Shown one piece after another: positions 56,550 to 64,000 of a stretch of DNA of 64,000 nt. The notes beneath the pieces were generated by a model that did no database searches, was not told where the DNA came from, and was given only the letters and a program-made list of their open reading frames with translations. The position numbers and the translations under genes are program-made. This DNA is from Ypsolopha sequella. Lineage: Eukaryota; Arthropoda; Insecta; Lepidoptera; Ypsolophidae. The stretch is from the NCBI GenBank assembly GCA_934047225.1, contig OW203989.1, forward strand, positions 15,227,977-15,291,976. The letters run 5' to 3'. How positions within the stretch are numbered: the stretch's first letter is position 1; every line of letters starts with the position of its first letter.

Positions 56550-56935
56550 GAGGGGAAACGAGTCGTATCCTCTACGAAACGCACAACTTAACATGGTTCT
56601 TCTTGTTTTTGAATTACAGATATTAAATAAATGTGATTTTTGGCATTTCGCAAACATAGTTTAATGTCAGTTGGGCTTTTCCAACAAAATTTCGTTATTT
56701 TATGAATTAGGTTGTAAGTGTATGGGCACACAAACTTAAAACACGGTTTTAAGTATGTGTGCCCATACATTTACAAAATTATGCATAAAATAACAAAATT
56801 TTGCTGGAAAAGCCTAACTGACACTAAACTATGTTCGCGAAATACCATAAATCATGTTTGTTTAATATCTGTAATTCAAAAATAAGAAGAACCATGTTAA
56901 GTTGTGCGTTTCGTAGAGGATACGAATCGTTCCCC
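56550..56935. mobile_element. Near-complete palindrome, family F MITE
   Basis: Arms of about 185 bp meet at GTGTGCCCATAC (about 56725-56770). The outer ends contain TCGTATCCTCTACGAAACGC and ACAACTTAACATGGTTCTTC and their inverses. Arm identity is about 90%. The arms are homologous to the ends of 38545-39327, so this is a deletion derivative of that longer element. Confidence 0.85.
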
Positions 56936-56999
56936 CTTAAATGTGAAGATTGTAAAGTTGTTTTGCAAAATAACCGACTTGGAACCATTTCGATAGGTG

Positions 57000-57350
57000 T
57001 GTAAGAGTAAAAAAAATATACAGTATTTGTTTATTGGTTGAAAATATTTGTTAATATTTTTTTTAATGGTCGCGTTCTATACAAATACTAACGAATATTT
57101 TCAAACAATAAAATTATCTTTTTTTTTATCAATTAGCTATTAACCAATAAACAATTTCAACCATTATTGACATCTCTGGTCTGGTGGCACGCGACGTGCC
57201 CGCGTCCTTCCCGCACACACCGCTTGCAGCCCTTTGACACCTTCTGTAACCTTCACCGCCTCGTCCCTGCCTTCGTCTGAGCCCCACAGGCGTTCTCAGC
57301 ACGAAGTTGGAGGCCTATATATTCAATTTATTAACACTTTCAAGGGCTAA
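57000..57350. other. Small AT inverted repeat and GC-rich repeat
   Basis: TTATTGGTTGAAAATATTTG is roughly inverted near 57090-57110. The GC-rich block at 57180-57325 is the second copy of that at 56075. Confidence 0.45.
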
Positions 57351-57610
57351 GGGAGGTGGTAGAAGCGATGCGGGGCTCGACTGTGGGGTAACTAACCTTA
57401 CATGCAAACCCCCCGAAGTTATTCAAGAGAGAGTAAGAGGACAGCTCTGAAACAGGCACAACCAGGTGGCCCACCATGCCTGGAACCCATAAACAACTTA
57501 GCAATTAGACGTCGTAAGAAGAGAAACCTTTTTCGCCAACACATCAGTGTAATTCTCATAGCTTAATTCCTAAACGTATTTTTTTTTTCAGGGAATACAC
57601 GCCATTCTAG
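57351..57610. other. GC-richer unassigned stretch
   Basis: GATGCGGGGCTCGACTGTGG, CCTTACATGCAAACCCCCCG and CAACCAGGTGGCCCACCATG look retroelement-like (perhaps a LINE 5' part) but have no open frame. Confidence 0.3.
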
Positions 57611-57890
57611 GACATAGTTTTATTATTTTGGTATACAAATCAACCATTACTTTCTAATTCTTTTTTAAAGAAATTTCTGATATGACGTCACTTCAGAATT
57701 TTAGACATTATACTGATAGTGATGTGTGATTGCTTATAAGAAAGTGCTCTGTCTCTGTCTGTTTACTCATCTATCATCCCGCTGTCAAATCAGTCGGAAG
57801 CAAATTTGTATAAATTTATCTTGATAGCAAAGGACACATTTCTATACAGCCATTTCTCAAGTGACGTCACACGATGGCAAACAGAAGTTG
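57611..57890 (-). repeat. TGACGTCA-bearing repeat, copy 2
   Basis: Inverse of 24841-25060: GATATGACGTCACTTCAGAA, TCAGTCGGAAGCAAATTTG, GATAGCAAAGGACACATTTC and TTCTCAAGTGACGTCACACG. Confidence 0.7.
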
Positions 57891-58093
57891 CAGCTTTATC
57901 GTTTAGAGTACTCGTATCACAATCGTCAACTTACTAGTATGACAGTATTATGTTATTGTATCCTTTAAATTATCGGCATAATTTTATCGTAGACCTATCC
58001 TAGGATAACACACATAAAAAAGTTACGCTTTGCAATGAGCTCGTCTCCTAAAGTTAAATATCAGTATATTTTTTATGGTAACTAATTAATTAG

Positions 58094-58491
58094 TTATTTT
58101 TCAATGCATGTGCTCGTAAAGGCCCAATTTTTATGCATCAAAACCGAACAAAAAGTCGATTATTTTGCCCTAGGGCTTTATTATTATTATTATTTTTAAT
58201 TTATTTACAATGGTTGGCTAACCTGCAGCCTTTCCTGTGTACCATAGATGTTATACTTTTTTTTCCACTGTTTAACGGCTCTGAATACAGTCCTTTTGAG
58301 CCAATTATAATTTAAAGTTCACAAGATTATATTTGTTTTCATTTCCTCACACTATGCATCGAAAAACGTAGTATGATACACGGGCGTAAAAGCAATAAAT
58401 TACTCGGTTACGTTTAAAACACTCGCTACGCTCGTGTTTTAAATCGTCCTCGTAATTTATTCCTTTGCGCCCTTGTAGCATAAACTACTAT
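58094..58491 (+). repeat. Dispersed repeat family C, copy 2
   Basis: Collinear with 13161-13510. It carries an extra segment (about 58410-58452) with the palindrome TTAAAACAC..GTGTTTTAA, absent from copy 1. About 90% identical elsewhere. Confidence 0.75.
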
Positions 58492-59465
58492 TAAAGCAAA
58501 AAACTTTTTGAGTTTTTGTAATATCTAATTATTACCGAAGTTAGCGATAGCGGTATTTATCACTTTTAGTATGAAATCTTGTTGGATGACGTTATGATAT
58601 GCCGTTAAAGCTCACTTTGATCGCCAATAACTGTAATATTTTAAATATCGAAAAAAATATTTTTCTGCTGTTTTTTTAGCTTTTTACACGCAATTGATTT
58701 TCATAAAAAATTTATGTAGGAGATGAGCTCATTGCAGCAAACTTTAACAAAGCAAATATTTCAAGTCCTTTTTAAAATTACAATAAAAATACCATTTTAC
58801 TTTATTACGCTCATGTTTAAATTGGCCAGTTGCATAGTAAAACCCTCTTCACAATGTTAGTATGAAATAATAGCACCACTGGCTGCAGGTGGTTTGGCGG
58901 GTTCGCAGGGCTGAATCAAGGCGAAATGATAAAAATATAACCTATTTATGATATGCACAAAAACAGGATATCATCAAGAATGCTTGAAATACCTACTTGG
59001 TAGTCTACACACACTCGTATATACCATCAAAGAAATTGCTGCAGACCTACCTTTCGCTCTAATCACCACTAAAATACGGGTGAAAAGTGGGTCTGCGGAG
59101 ATTTCCTCGATAGTAAAATATGCACATGTAATGTATGTATGTTAGAATTATAAGGAATAATAAAATGATTTGTTAGTCTCGGAACATACTACATGTAACA
59201 TGAAAAATCAATAGCAATGAATATTTTTATTTTTACACATGTTTGTGCAAGAAATCCAACTAACATAACCCAATTTGTTGAATAAAGTATTAAACATTGT
59301 GTGGTCCATCAAACGGCTCAAACGAATATCGTAACATGGTTTTATTTTTGCACTTCTTTACATAATGTAAGTATGTGAAGTGGGTCACCGGAACTTTGCC
59401 CGATAGTACATGCTAATATACGAGATAAACTTCTATTTATATCTAAAGCTTAAATATGAGACACC
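58492..59465. other. No recognisable gene
   Basis: No supported feature. Confidence 0.3.
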
Positions 59466-59760
59466 ATAAGAGCGATTTCGCAGCCGGATTGTGAAAAACC
59501 CGCGATTTTCTAATTAATCGAAACAGCAGGTCTACCGCGTAATTCTGATTTGTATCAACTTCAAGCAAATGCATGCGAAATTCAACGCGTGCAAAAGAGA
59601 TGGCATGTTAGGCGGGCGTCGTCGCACGCGCGACAAATTTCAATCTCAAGTTGATGTTGATGAAAATCAGAATTACGCGGTAGACCCGCAGAACACTTAA
59701 ATCTTATTGCCATCGCAAACTTTCCATTGGTTACTCTAAATCAGAAATAAAAAAAATTTG
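59466..59760. mobile_element. MITE family E copy carrying an insertion
   Basis: Left part TCGCAGCCGGATTGTGAAAA, AATTAATCGAAACAG; right part AACACTTAAATC..CATCGCAAACTTTCCATTGG. The two are separated by the 162-bp insert at 59527-59688. In the intact copy at 53064-53414 the two parts are continuous. Confidence 0.8.
59527..59688. mobile_element. Nested MITE with TCTACCGCGTAATTCTGATT TIRs, CAG duplication
   Basis: CAG flanks both sides (59524-59526 and 59689-59691). The TIR core TCTACCGCGTAATTCTGATT is identical at both ends after inversion, and the second arm block TCAACTTCAAG / TCAACATCAAC is imperfect. The centre is GC-rich (GGCGGGCGTCGTCGCACGCG). A 3-bp duplication fits PIF/Harbinger-like insertion, although the usual target there is TWA. 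Confidence 0.85.
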
Positions 59761-60440
59761 AATCAGAAAAGTCCGCCACTGTTGAAAACATGAAAAAATA
59801 TGTAGCCTGTTATGTGGTTATGCTATGGATAGTCCACTCATGGCAGAAGTAGTCAGTCGTAATGGCAAAGTACACTGCACTTAGTCTATTTATGTCTCGA
59901 AGAGCAGGTTTTATAAAGGATCTCATCTTGAACCTAACTAAATGAGGGAGGCCTACTAACTGAACACTCTCTGTTTTACTTGTTTACTTTCCTTGAAAGA
60001 GGCTAATTCCTGTCGTTTTCATGAACAAGGATGTTCCGAAAGTATTCATCGTAGTAACCAATCATTCAGACGTCTGGTAGTAAATTAAGAATATTGTGTT
60101 TGCAGGGTTTTGGGAAAATCTTACCCGATCTAAGAGAGTATGAAAACTCGGTGGTTTTATTACACAGCGGAGCGGCGCGGCAGCGCGGCGGCGACGCGCG
60201 GTGTTCCGAAAAAAGCTCATGATACGAGTACCTCAGTGGGTTTTGATGAATTCAGCATAGTAAAATCCGTTATTGGCACATTTAGCTGATGTAATATTTA
60301 GTTAATGTTTACTGTATTTGCTGTGGACTTTTGTTATTAAAAAAAAAAAAACAGGTCTCAAACGATTCACAATAATCTGAAGAGCTTCATGTACAGCGTG
60401 TAAGAAAATAAATGAAAGCCATAAAATAGTAAAAAATATA
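59761..60440. other. No gene; short GC-rich block
   Basis: CGGAGCGGCGCGGCAGCGCG at about 60165-60200 stands out against AT-rich flanks. A run of twelve A lies at about 60341. Confidence 0.35.
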
Positions 60441-60805
60441 GCGGTGGTAGCTCAGGAGTGGAACGCTGGCCTCTTAATCTTGAGATCCAGATTCGATTCT
60501 CGGTTGCGAATGCACTAAAAAGTTTTTCGGAATTTATGTGCGTAGTATTTGTTATTACTTACCACTTGCTGAACGTTGAAGAAAAACATCGTCAACCTGA
60601 TGCCCTAAAAAGCGTGTCTTTGTTTACCATTTATTTTATACGGCTCGAAAAAGTAGGGTTCACCACTCATTACGTTGGGACGTAATAATCGTCGGTAAAA
60701 TTCGGGTGTACCGAGTGTGGACTGTGACTTTCATTTCACAGTTCACATTCGGAACATCTCTGACGCCCCATCGGGCATTCATGTCGTGACAATATATACT
60801 TACAC
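60441..60805 (+). mobile_element. tRNA-derived SINE, copy 2
   Basis: The head GCGGTGGTAGCTCAGGAGTG, GAACGCTGGCCTCTTAATCT and a B-box-like GATTCGATTCTCGG; the body TTTTTCGGAATTTATGTGCG, ACCACTTGCTGAACGTTGAA, TTGGGACGTAATAATCGTCG, GGAACATCTCTGACGCCC. Aligns over its length with 10465-10820 in opposite orientation. Short frames inside are incidental. Confidence 0.82.
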
Positions 60806-60908
60806 ATATCTATAGTAAAAAATATCCATTGAAAGTCACCTAAGCAGAGGATAAAATCAGAGAACAAGAAATAGTTTCGTTTGGAAACGTGGATCGGCTT
60901 TCGATCAA

Positions 60909-61060
60909 TCAATCCATCCATCCTGTGTTCATCCACTGCTGGACATAGGCCTTTCCAATACTTCGCCACTCTTGACGGTCCCCCATCATTCTCATCCACC
61001 CGCTACCCGCAACGTACTCCAAGTCGTCGGTCCAGTGGGCACGAGGTCGGCCTAGGCGAT
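60909..61060 (-). pseudogene. RTE-type LINE ORF C terminus
   Basis: The minus-strand frame encodes GRPRAHWTDDLEYVAGSGWM, then RMMGDRQEWRSIGKAYVQQW. The pattern GRP..RW.DD...AG..WM..A.DR..W...GEAYVQQW is the characteristic C terminus of RTE-clade non-LTR retrotransposon proteins (family knowledge). The upstream reverse transcriptase is absent. The (GGAT/TTGA)n-like repeats at 60903-60922 are its 3' side. Confidence 0.8.
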
Positions 61061-61348
61061 AGAGTAGATAACTAAAAAAAAATGCACAGATCAAGTCTAA
61101 TAACTTTTCCTGAAGTTCTTTTCACGAAACAACTGCCCTGACAAAAGTACTTTCATTGTCAAGTACATACCTACTCAATACGAAAATGCTTTGATCTGCG
61201 GAGTTCCCGTTAGAAAAGACGTTATTTACGTTAAAATATAATTACATACTTTATTGTATTTTTTTTGATTATTACCTATTGATCTTTTATATAATATCAT
61301 TGATTTTGAAAATCCGGATTCTCTTAAATTGTTATTTTTTTGGGAACT

Positions 61349-61622
61349 AAGGGTACGGTCATCAGATCACAACAAACTACTATTTTCCACAATAAACACC
61401 CACGATTCGCTCATGGCCCTCAACAAACGTCAAAAATCGTGGGAAAAATTTTGTTGTCAAACGTGATTGTGCAGCTAACTTCAGGCCATTATAAACCACC
61501 ATGGTGTGTATGTAATATCATTATGGTGGTTGGTGTTTTTGGTTTATTCTGCTTATTTACATAACCGACATACCCACGATAGCTGAGTGTGGTTATTTTG
61601 TTTAATCTGATGACCATACCCC
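61349..61622. mobile_element. TIR element AGGGGTATGGTCATCAGAT, with a partial duplicate
   Basis: The left AGGGTACGGTCATCAGATCA and the inverted right AGGGGTATGGTCATCAGATT form the ends. At about 61678-61745 the right half reappears in inverse (GTGGTCATCAGAACAAACAG, GTAAGTCGGTTATGTAAATA), so a second, truncated copy or an inverted duplication follows. A 74-codon frame inside is not a gene. Confidence 0.7.
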
Positions 61623-61899
61623 TAAGTTTGCAACATTTCATTTCTTTTCCGTCTACTTCCATCTCTGCGGTTTATAGTGGTCATCAGAACAAACAGATTC
61701 ATTACGCTCAGCTATCGTTGGTAAGTCGGTTATGTAAATAAACAGGGTAAACCAAATAAACTCATGGTACGGACTTCGTAATCGATCATTGAAGTGTCAA
61801 ATCACCACCAACCATGGTTACTAACCCGGCATTAGTTTTAGTATAGTGCCACCATCTTATTTGTAGAATGAACTAGCTTTATCCGGGTCTGTCATTTAT

Positions 61900-62084
61900 T
61901 TTAATTTTAGTAGTTTACTAGATTTGAGAACGGTAACACTGGTCGCGAAAAAACGAAACGTCAGTGCTAAATTTGTCCAATTCATCAGTAATATAAAATA
62001 AATTGTCCCATTTGCGCTTTTTCTTGACTATTTCTTTCCAATCCATAATTTGTTAGGCAAAAACCTTCTTACCTGATTTTCAAG
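61900..62084 (+). promoter_or_regulatory. Candidate promoter/5' UTR of the PDAP1-like gene
   Basis: This lies immediately upstream of the coding start. It is of mixed composition, free of the repeats that border it on the left, and contains no clear TATA box. The assignment rests only on position. Confidence 0.4.
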
Positions 62085-62327
62085 ATGCCGCGTGGTAAGT
62101 CATGATTCTTCTCGAGCATTTTTTCAATGTCAAACAATGTTATGAAAATGTGCTTTTCTCCGTCGCTTGTTGCTTTTTGTCCGATTAATCCAGTAACCTT
62201 TTCGCTGTTTTGTTACCCTACACATGTCTGTTACAGGAAAGTATACGAATCACAAGGGCCGCAACCGTAAATTCACCAGCCCTGAAGAGCTAGAAGAACA
62301 GAGAAAACAGGAAGAGCTGAAACAAAA
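62085..62327 (+). CDS. Pdap1: PDAP1/HASPP28-like phosphoprotein, first two coding exons (partial)
   Basis: Exon 1 is 62085-62094 (MPRG, last codon split), with donor G|GTAAGT. Exon 2 is 62237-62327 with acceptor TTACAG|GA and donor A|GTGAGT. Intron 1 is 142 bp. The 33 complete codons read [20 protein letters not shown] then [13 protein letters not shown]. The Met-Pro-Arg/Lys-Gly start, the HKGR.R.(Y/F)TSPEE core and the following Glu/Gln/Lys helix are the N terminus of the PDGFA-associated protein 1 family (28 kDa heat- and acid-stable phosphoprotein). Members are small, highly charged, conserved in animals and about 180 aa in human. The cellular role is not well defined. The remaining exons are not found before the window end, so the gene continues to the right. 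Confidence 0.9.
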
Positions 62328-62668
62328 GTGAGTACCATTTCCTTTGCTGATGCAAGAACAATGGACCACATATCTGACGTTATTGTGATGTCAGATGTTT
62401 GGTGTAAAGTATTAATTTTGTTTGGCTGTAAATTGATTTAAAATTGTAAGTAGAGGGATGGCTTGAGAAACAGTAAAAGTTGGCTCATGGACAGGCCATT
62501 GATTTGTTAAACATCAGCCACAATCTGGACTAAAATGTTCCAACTACTGCTGAGTAGTATCTTGAATAGATCTTGCCATAAACATGATTGCAACCAACAA
62601 TAAATCCTTATTCCAATGTTCTTCAGTTAATTTTGTATGCGAGTATGTATCACTTTTAGAAAGTTGAT

Positions 62669-62808
62669 AATGATGTTGATTTGGTGTAGCATGATTTAAC
62701 TTAGTTGACAGGACTAAACTCGATTGAAGCGACACAGACAAAACACTTAAATTATGCTTAGACCTGTCAAATAAGTTAAATCGTGCTACACCAAATCAAC
62801 ACCATCAT
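62669..62808. repeat. Hairpin with ~45-bp arms in the intron
   Basis: The left GTTGATTTGGTGTAGCATGA, TTTAACTTAGTTGACAGG (62669-62712) is inverted at 62763-62808 with a few mismatches. The loop is 50 nt. Probably a MITE. Confidence 0.75.
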
Positions 62809-62859
62809 ACAATTCTACAACGTAGGAACAAACGAAATTCTTGTCTGCTGTAGCTTTAA

Positions 62860-63232
62860 GGGGCTCCACAATGCTAAACATCAGTTTTGCATAGGATTCA
62901 GTTTCGTCAATGTAGATGGTAAAAATTTGAAAAAATATTGTGTTTTTTTATAAATAAACTTACTTTCAATCTTCTTTTAACTATAATATTTTTAAAAAAG
63001 CATGAGTTTCAGTTCCCATATTTCAAAACCGATTGAAACGAAACCAACACATGCAGATACTTACTAGAAAAAACCATCTTTGTTACATAAAGAAATTATA
63101 GTTAATGTCCTATCATAGCCATGATTTCAAAATAACTGAAGTTTTGCATGCGCGGCATCTGATTAGAGCAGGATAGGCAGTTAAGAAACAAAAGCGTTAG
63201 AGTAGGACTAAATTTTAGCATTGTTCAGCCCC
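62860..63232 (+). mobile_element. piggyBac-like MITE, copy 2 (in intron)
   Basis: TTAA at 62856-62859 and 63233-63236. The termini GGGGCTCCACAATGCTAAA and, inverted, GGGGCTGAACAATGCTAAA. Internal blocks TGCATGCGCGGCATCTGATT and GATTGAAACGAAACCAACAC match the inverse copy at 35580-36008. Confidence 0.87.
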
Positions 63233-63612
63233 TTAAATAGAAAGTTCATAGTATGGGCAAAGGTTTGAATTCAAATATAAATGTTATGCTAGGGTGCTGA
63301 GCACAATGTTGCCTAAAAATATTTGGGTTTCTGCTCCCTTATTTACAATCTGATAAATTATTTTCAAGGTCATAATAAAATTATGAAAAAGTACATTGCT
63401 CTTACTAAGCAAAATAGGTTGATATGAATTAGATTTATAATGTGTCGCAGATTGCAATTTCTTTGTTAGGTACTTAAAAGGGACAGTATTAATTTAAATG
63501 AACTATAAGCACTTCTGATTGGAACTGCAGTGTTTATTACTGCCAAATAGGTGACAGCAAGGGTGGTGTCTTGTACACCCAAATTATGGCACATTCTTTG
63601 AGCATTGTAAAA

Positions 63613-63720
63613 GACATTGTCAGATTCAAATTCAAATTCAAATAGTTTATTTTGCAAAGCAGGTATAGATATATACACTTTTTACACGTCAAATTTAATC
63701 TAATAAAGAAAATATATGTA
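63613..63720 (-). mobile_element. LINE 3' tail, second copy
   Basis: Inverse of 23885-23990: GATTCAAATTCAAATTCAAA, TAGTTTATTTTGCAAAGCAG. Confidence 0.65.
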
Positions 63721-63813
63721 ATAGAATAATAAATGTACATGAACTAAATTAAAGGTTTATTTAATTTATGTAGCAATATATTTACGATTAAAATGATAGG
63801 TAAAATATATATT

Positions 63814-63946
63814 ATACAAGGTAAAATCCAATCAGCCGCCCGAACCCATACCGGAGACCCGGCCAGGGACCAGGAACAAGGTTCAGTGATCACCAACCGA
63901 GCCCCCAGCACGAATCCAGGCGGCCGACCAAATCCCATCCTATATA
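63814..63946. repeat. GC-rich relative of MITE family A
   Basis: Follows the outline of family A: ACAAGGTAAAATCC, CCATACCGGAGACCCGG, ACCAGGAACAAGGTTCAGTG, ACCGAGCCCCCAGCACGAAT. Many positions are C or G where the copies at 25345 and 34026 have T or A. It is shorter than family A, lacking the AT-rich centre. Confidence 0.6.
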
Positions 63947-64000
63947 CTACATACTAATAGGTTACATATATAAATACATGCCTACCTCCGCCCATTCGAT

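Larger units (their letters stand above)
62328..64000 (+). other. PDAP1-like intron 2 (incomplete), loaded with repeats
   Basis: Begins with a consensus GTGAGT donor. It contains a hairpin (62669-62808), a piggyBac-like MITE (62860-63232), a LINE tail (63613-63720) and a GC-rich family A relative (63814-63946). I see no further coding exon of this gene. Confidence 0.7.

Overview
This is an AT-rich nuclear sequence from an insect, most probably a moth or butterfly. The inference rests on the repeat content: ACGGAACCCT-bordered elements ending in a CGAGTCCGACTCGCAC-type motif, CCGACTTCAA-bordered elements, LINE tails such as AAATAAACTATTTGAATTTG, tRNA-headed SINEs, and many short inverted-repeat elements of the kind that fill lepidopteran intergenic DNA and introns. 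Nothing looks bacterial: there are no operons, no Shine-Dalgarno-led genes, no CRISPR array and no rRNA.

Genes are sparse. The only host gene recognised with confidence starts near the right edge on the + strand. Two small coding exons (62085-62094 and 62237-62327), with a GT..AG intron between them, encode the N terminus of a PDAP1/HASPP28-type phosphoprotein; the rest lies beyond the window. The other substantial coding units belong, or probably belong, to mobile elements. They are an apparently intact two-exon tyrosine recombinase (386 aa, Crypton-like) at 49312-50575 (-); a frameshifted OTU-type cysteine protease reading frame at 46439-46926 (-); a 5'-truncated LINE with a long open reverse transcriptase frame at 15309-17148 (-) that has landed inside an older, decayed LINE on the + strand; and several LINE C-terminal scraps (about 1 kb, 12.8-13.1 kb, 22.7 kb, 37.7 kb, 61 kb).

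Layout. 0-5 kb: a TIR element cut by the window edge, a LINE-like tail, a 51-bp-arm hairpin, an ACGGAACCCT element and a LINE 3' UTR. 5-11 kb: a 0.9 kb element with perfect 24-bp TIRs, several repeat ends and a SINE. 11.3-13.1 kb: a LINE copy split by a 1 kb foldback element with 338-bp arms. 15-17.6 kb: the LINE-in-LINE nest. 18-28 kb: scattered MITEs and one complete short LINE insertion with a 14-bp target duplication. 28.8-30 kb: a CCGACTTCAA element carrying four ~133-bp tandem repeats, followed by a 362-bp hairpin. 30-45 kb: MITEs (piggyBac-like with TTAA, hAT-like with an 8-bp duplication, others) and a SINE. 45.7-46.9 kb: a 622-bp near-perfect inverted repeat next to the OTU frame. 47.2-48.5 kb: a tandem array of ACGGAACCCT units. 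49.1-50.6 kb: the recombinase gene. 52-61 kb: dense and often nested MITEs, a SINE and an RTE-type LINE end. 61.3-64 kb: PDAP1 exons with MITEs around and inside the intron.

There is no multi-gene system here in the operon sense. The interest lies in the recombinase gene, the OTU frame with its neighbouring giant inverted repeat, the several long hairpins that could make double-stranded RNA if transcribed, and the layered insertion history, in which target duplications or uninterrupted sister copies reveal the order of events.
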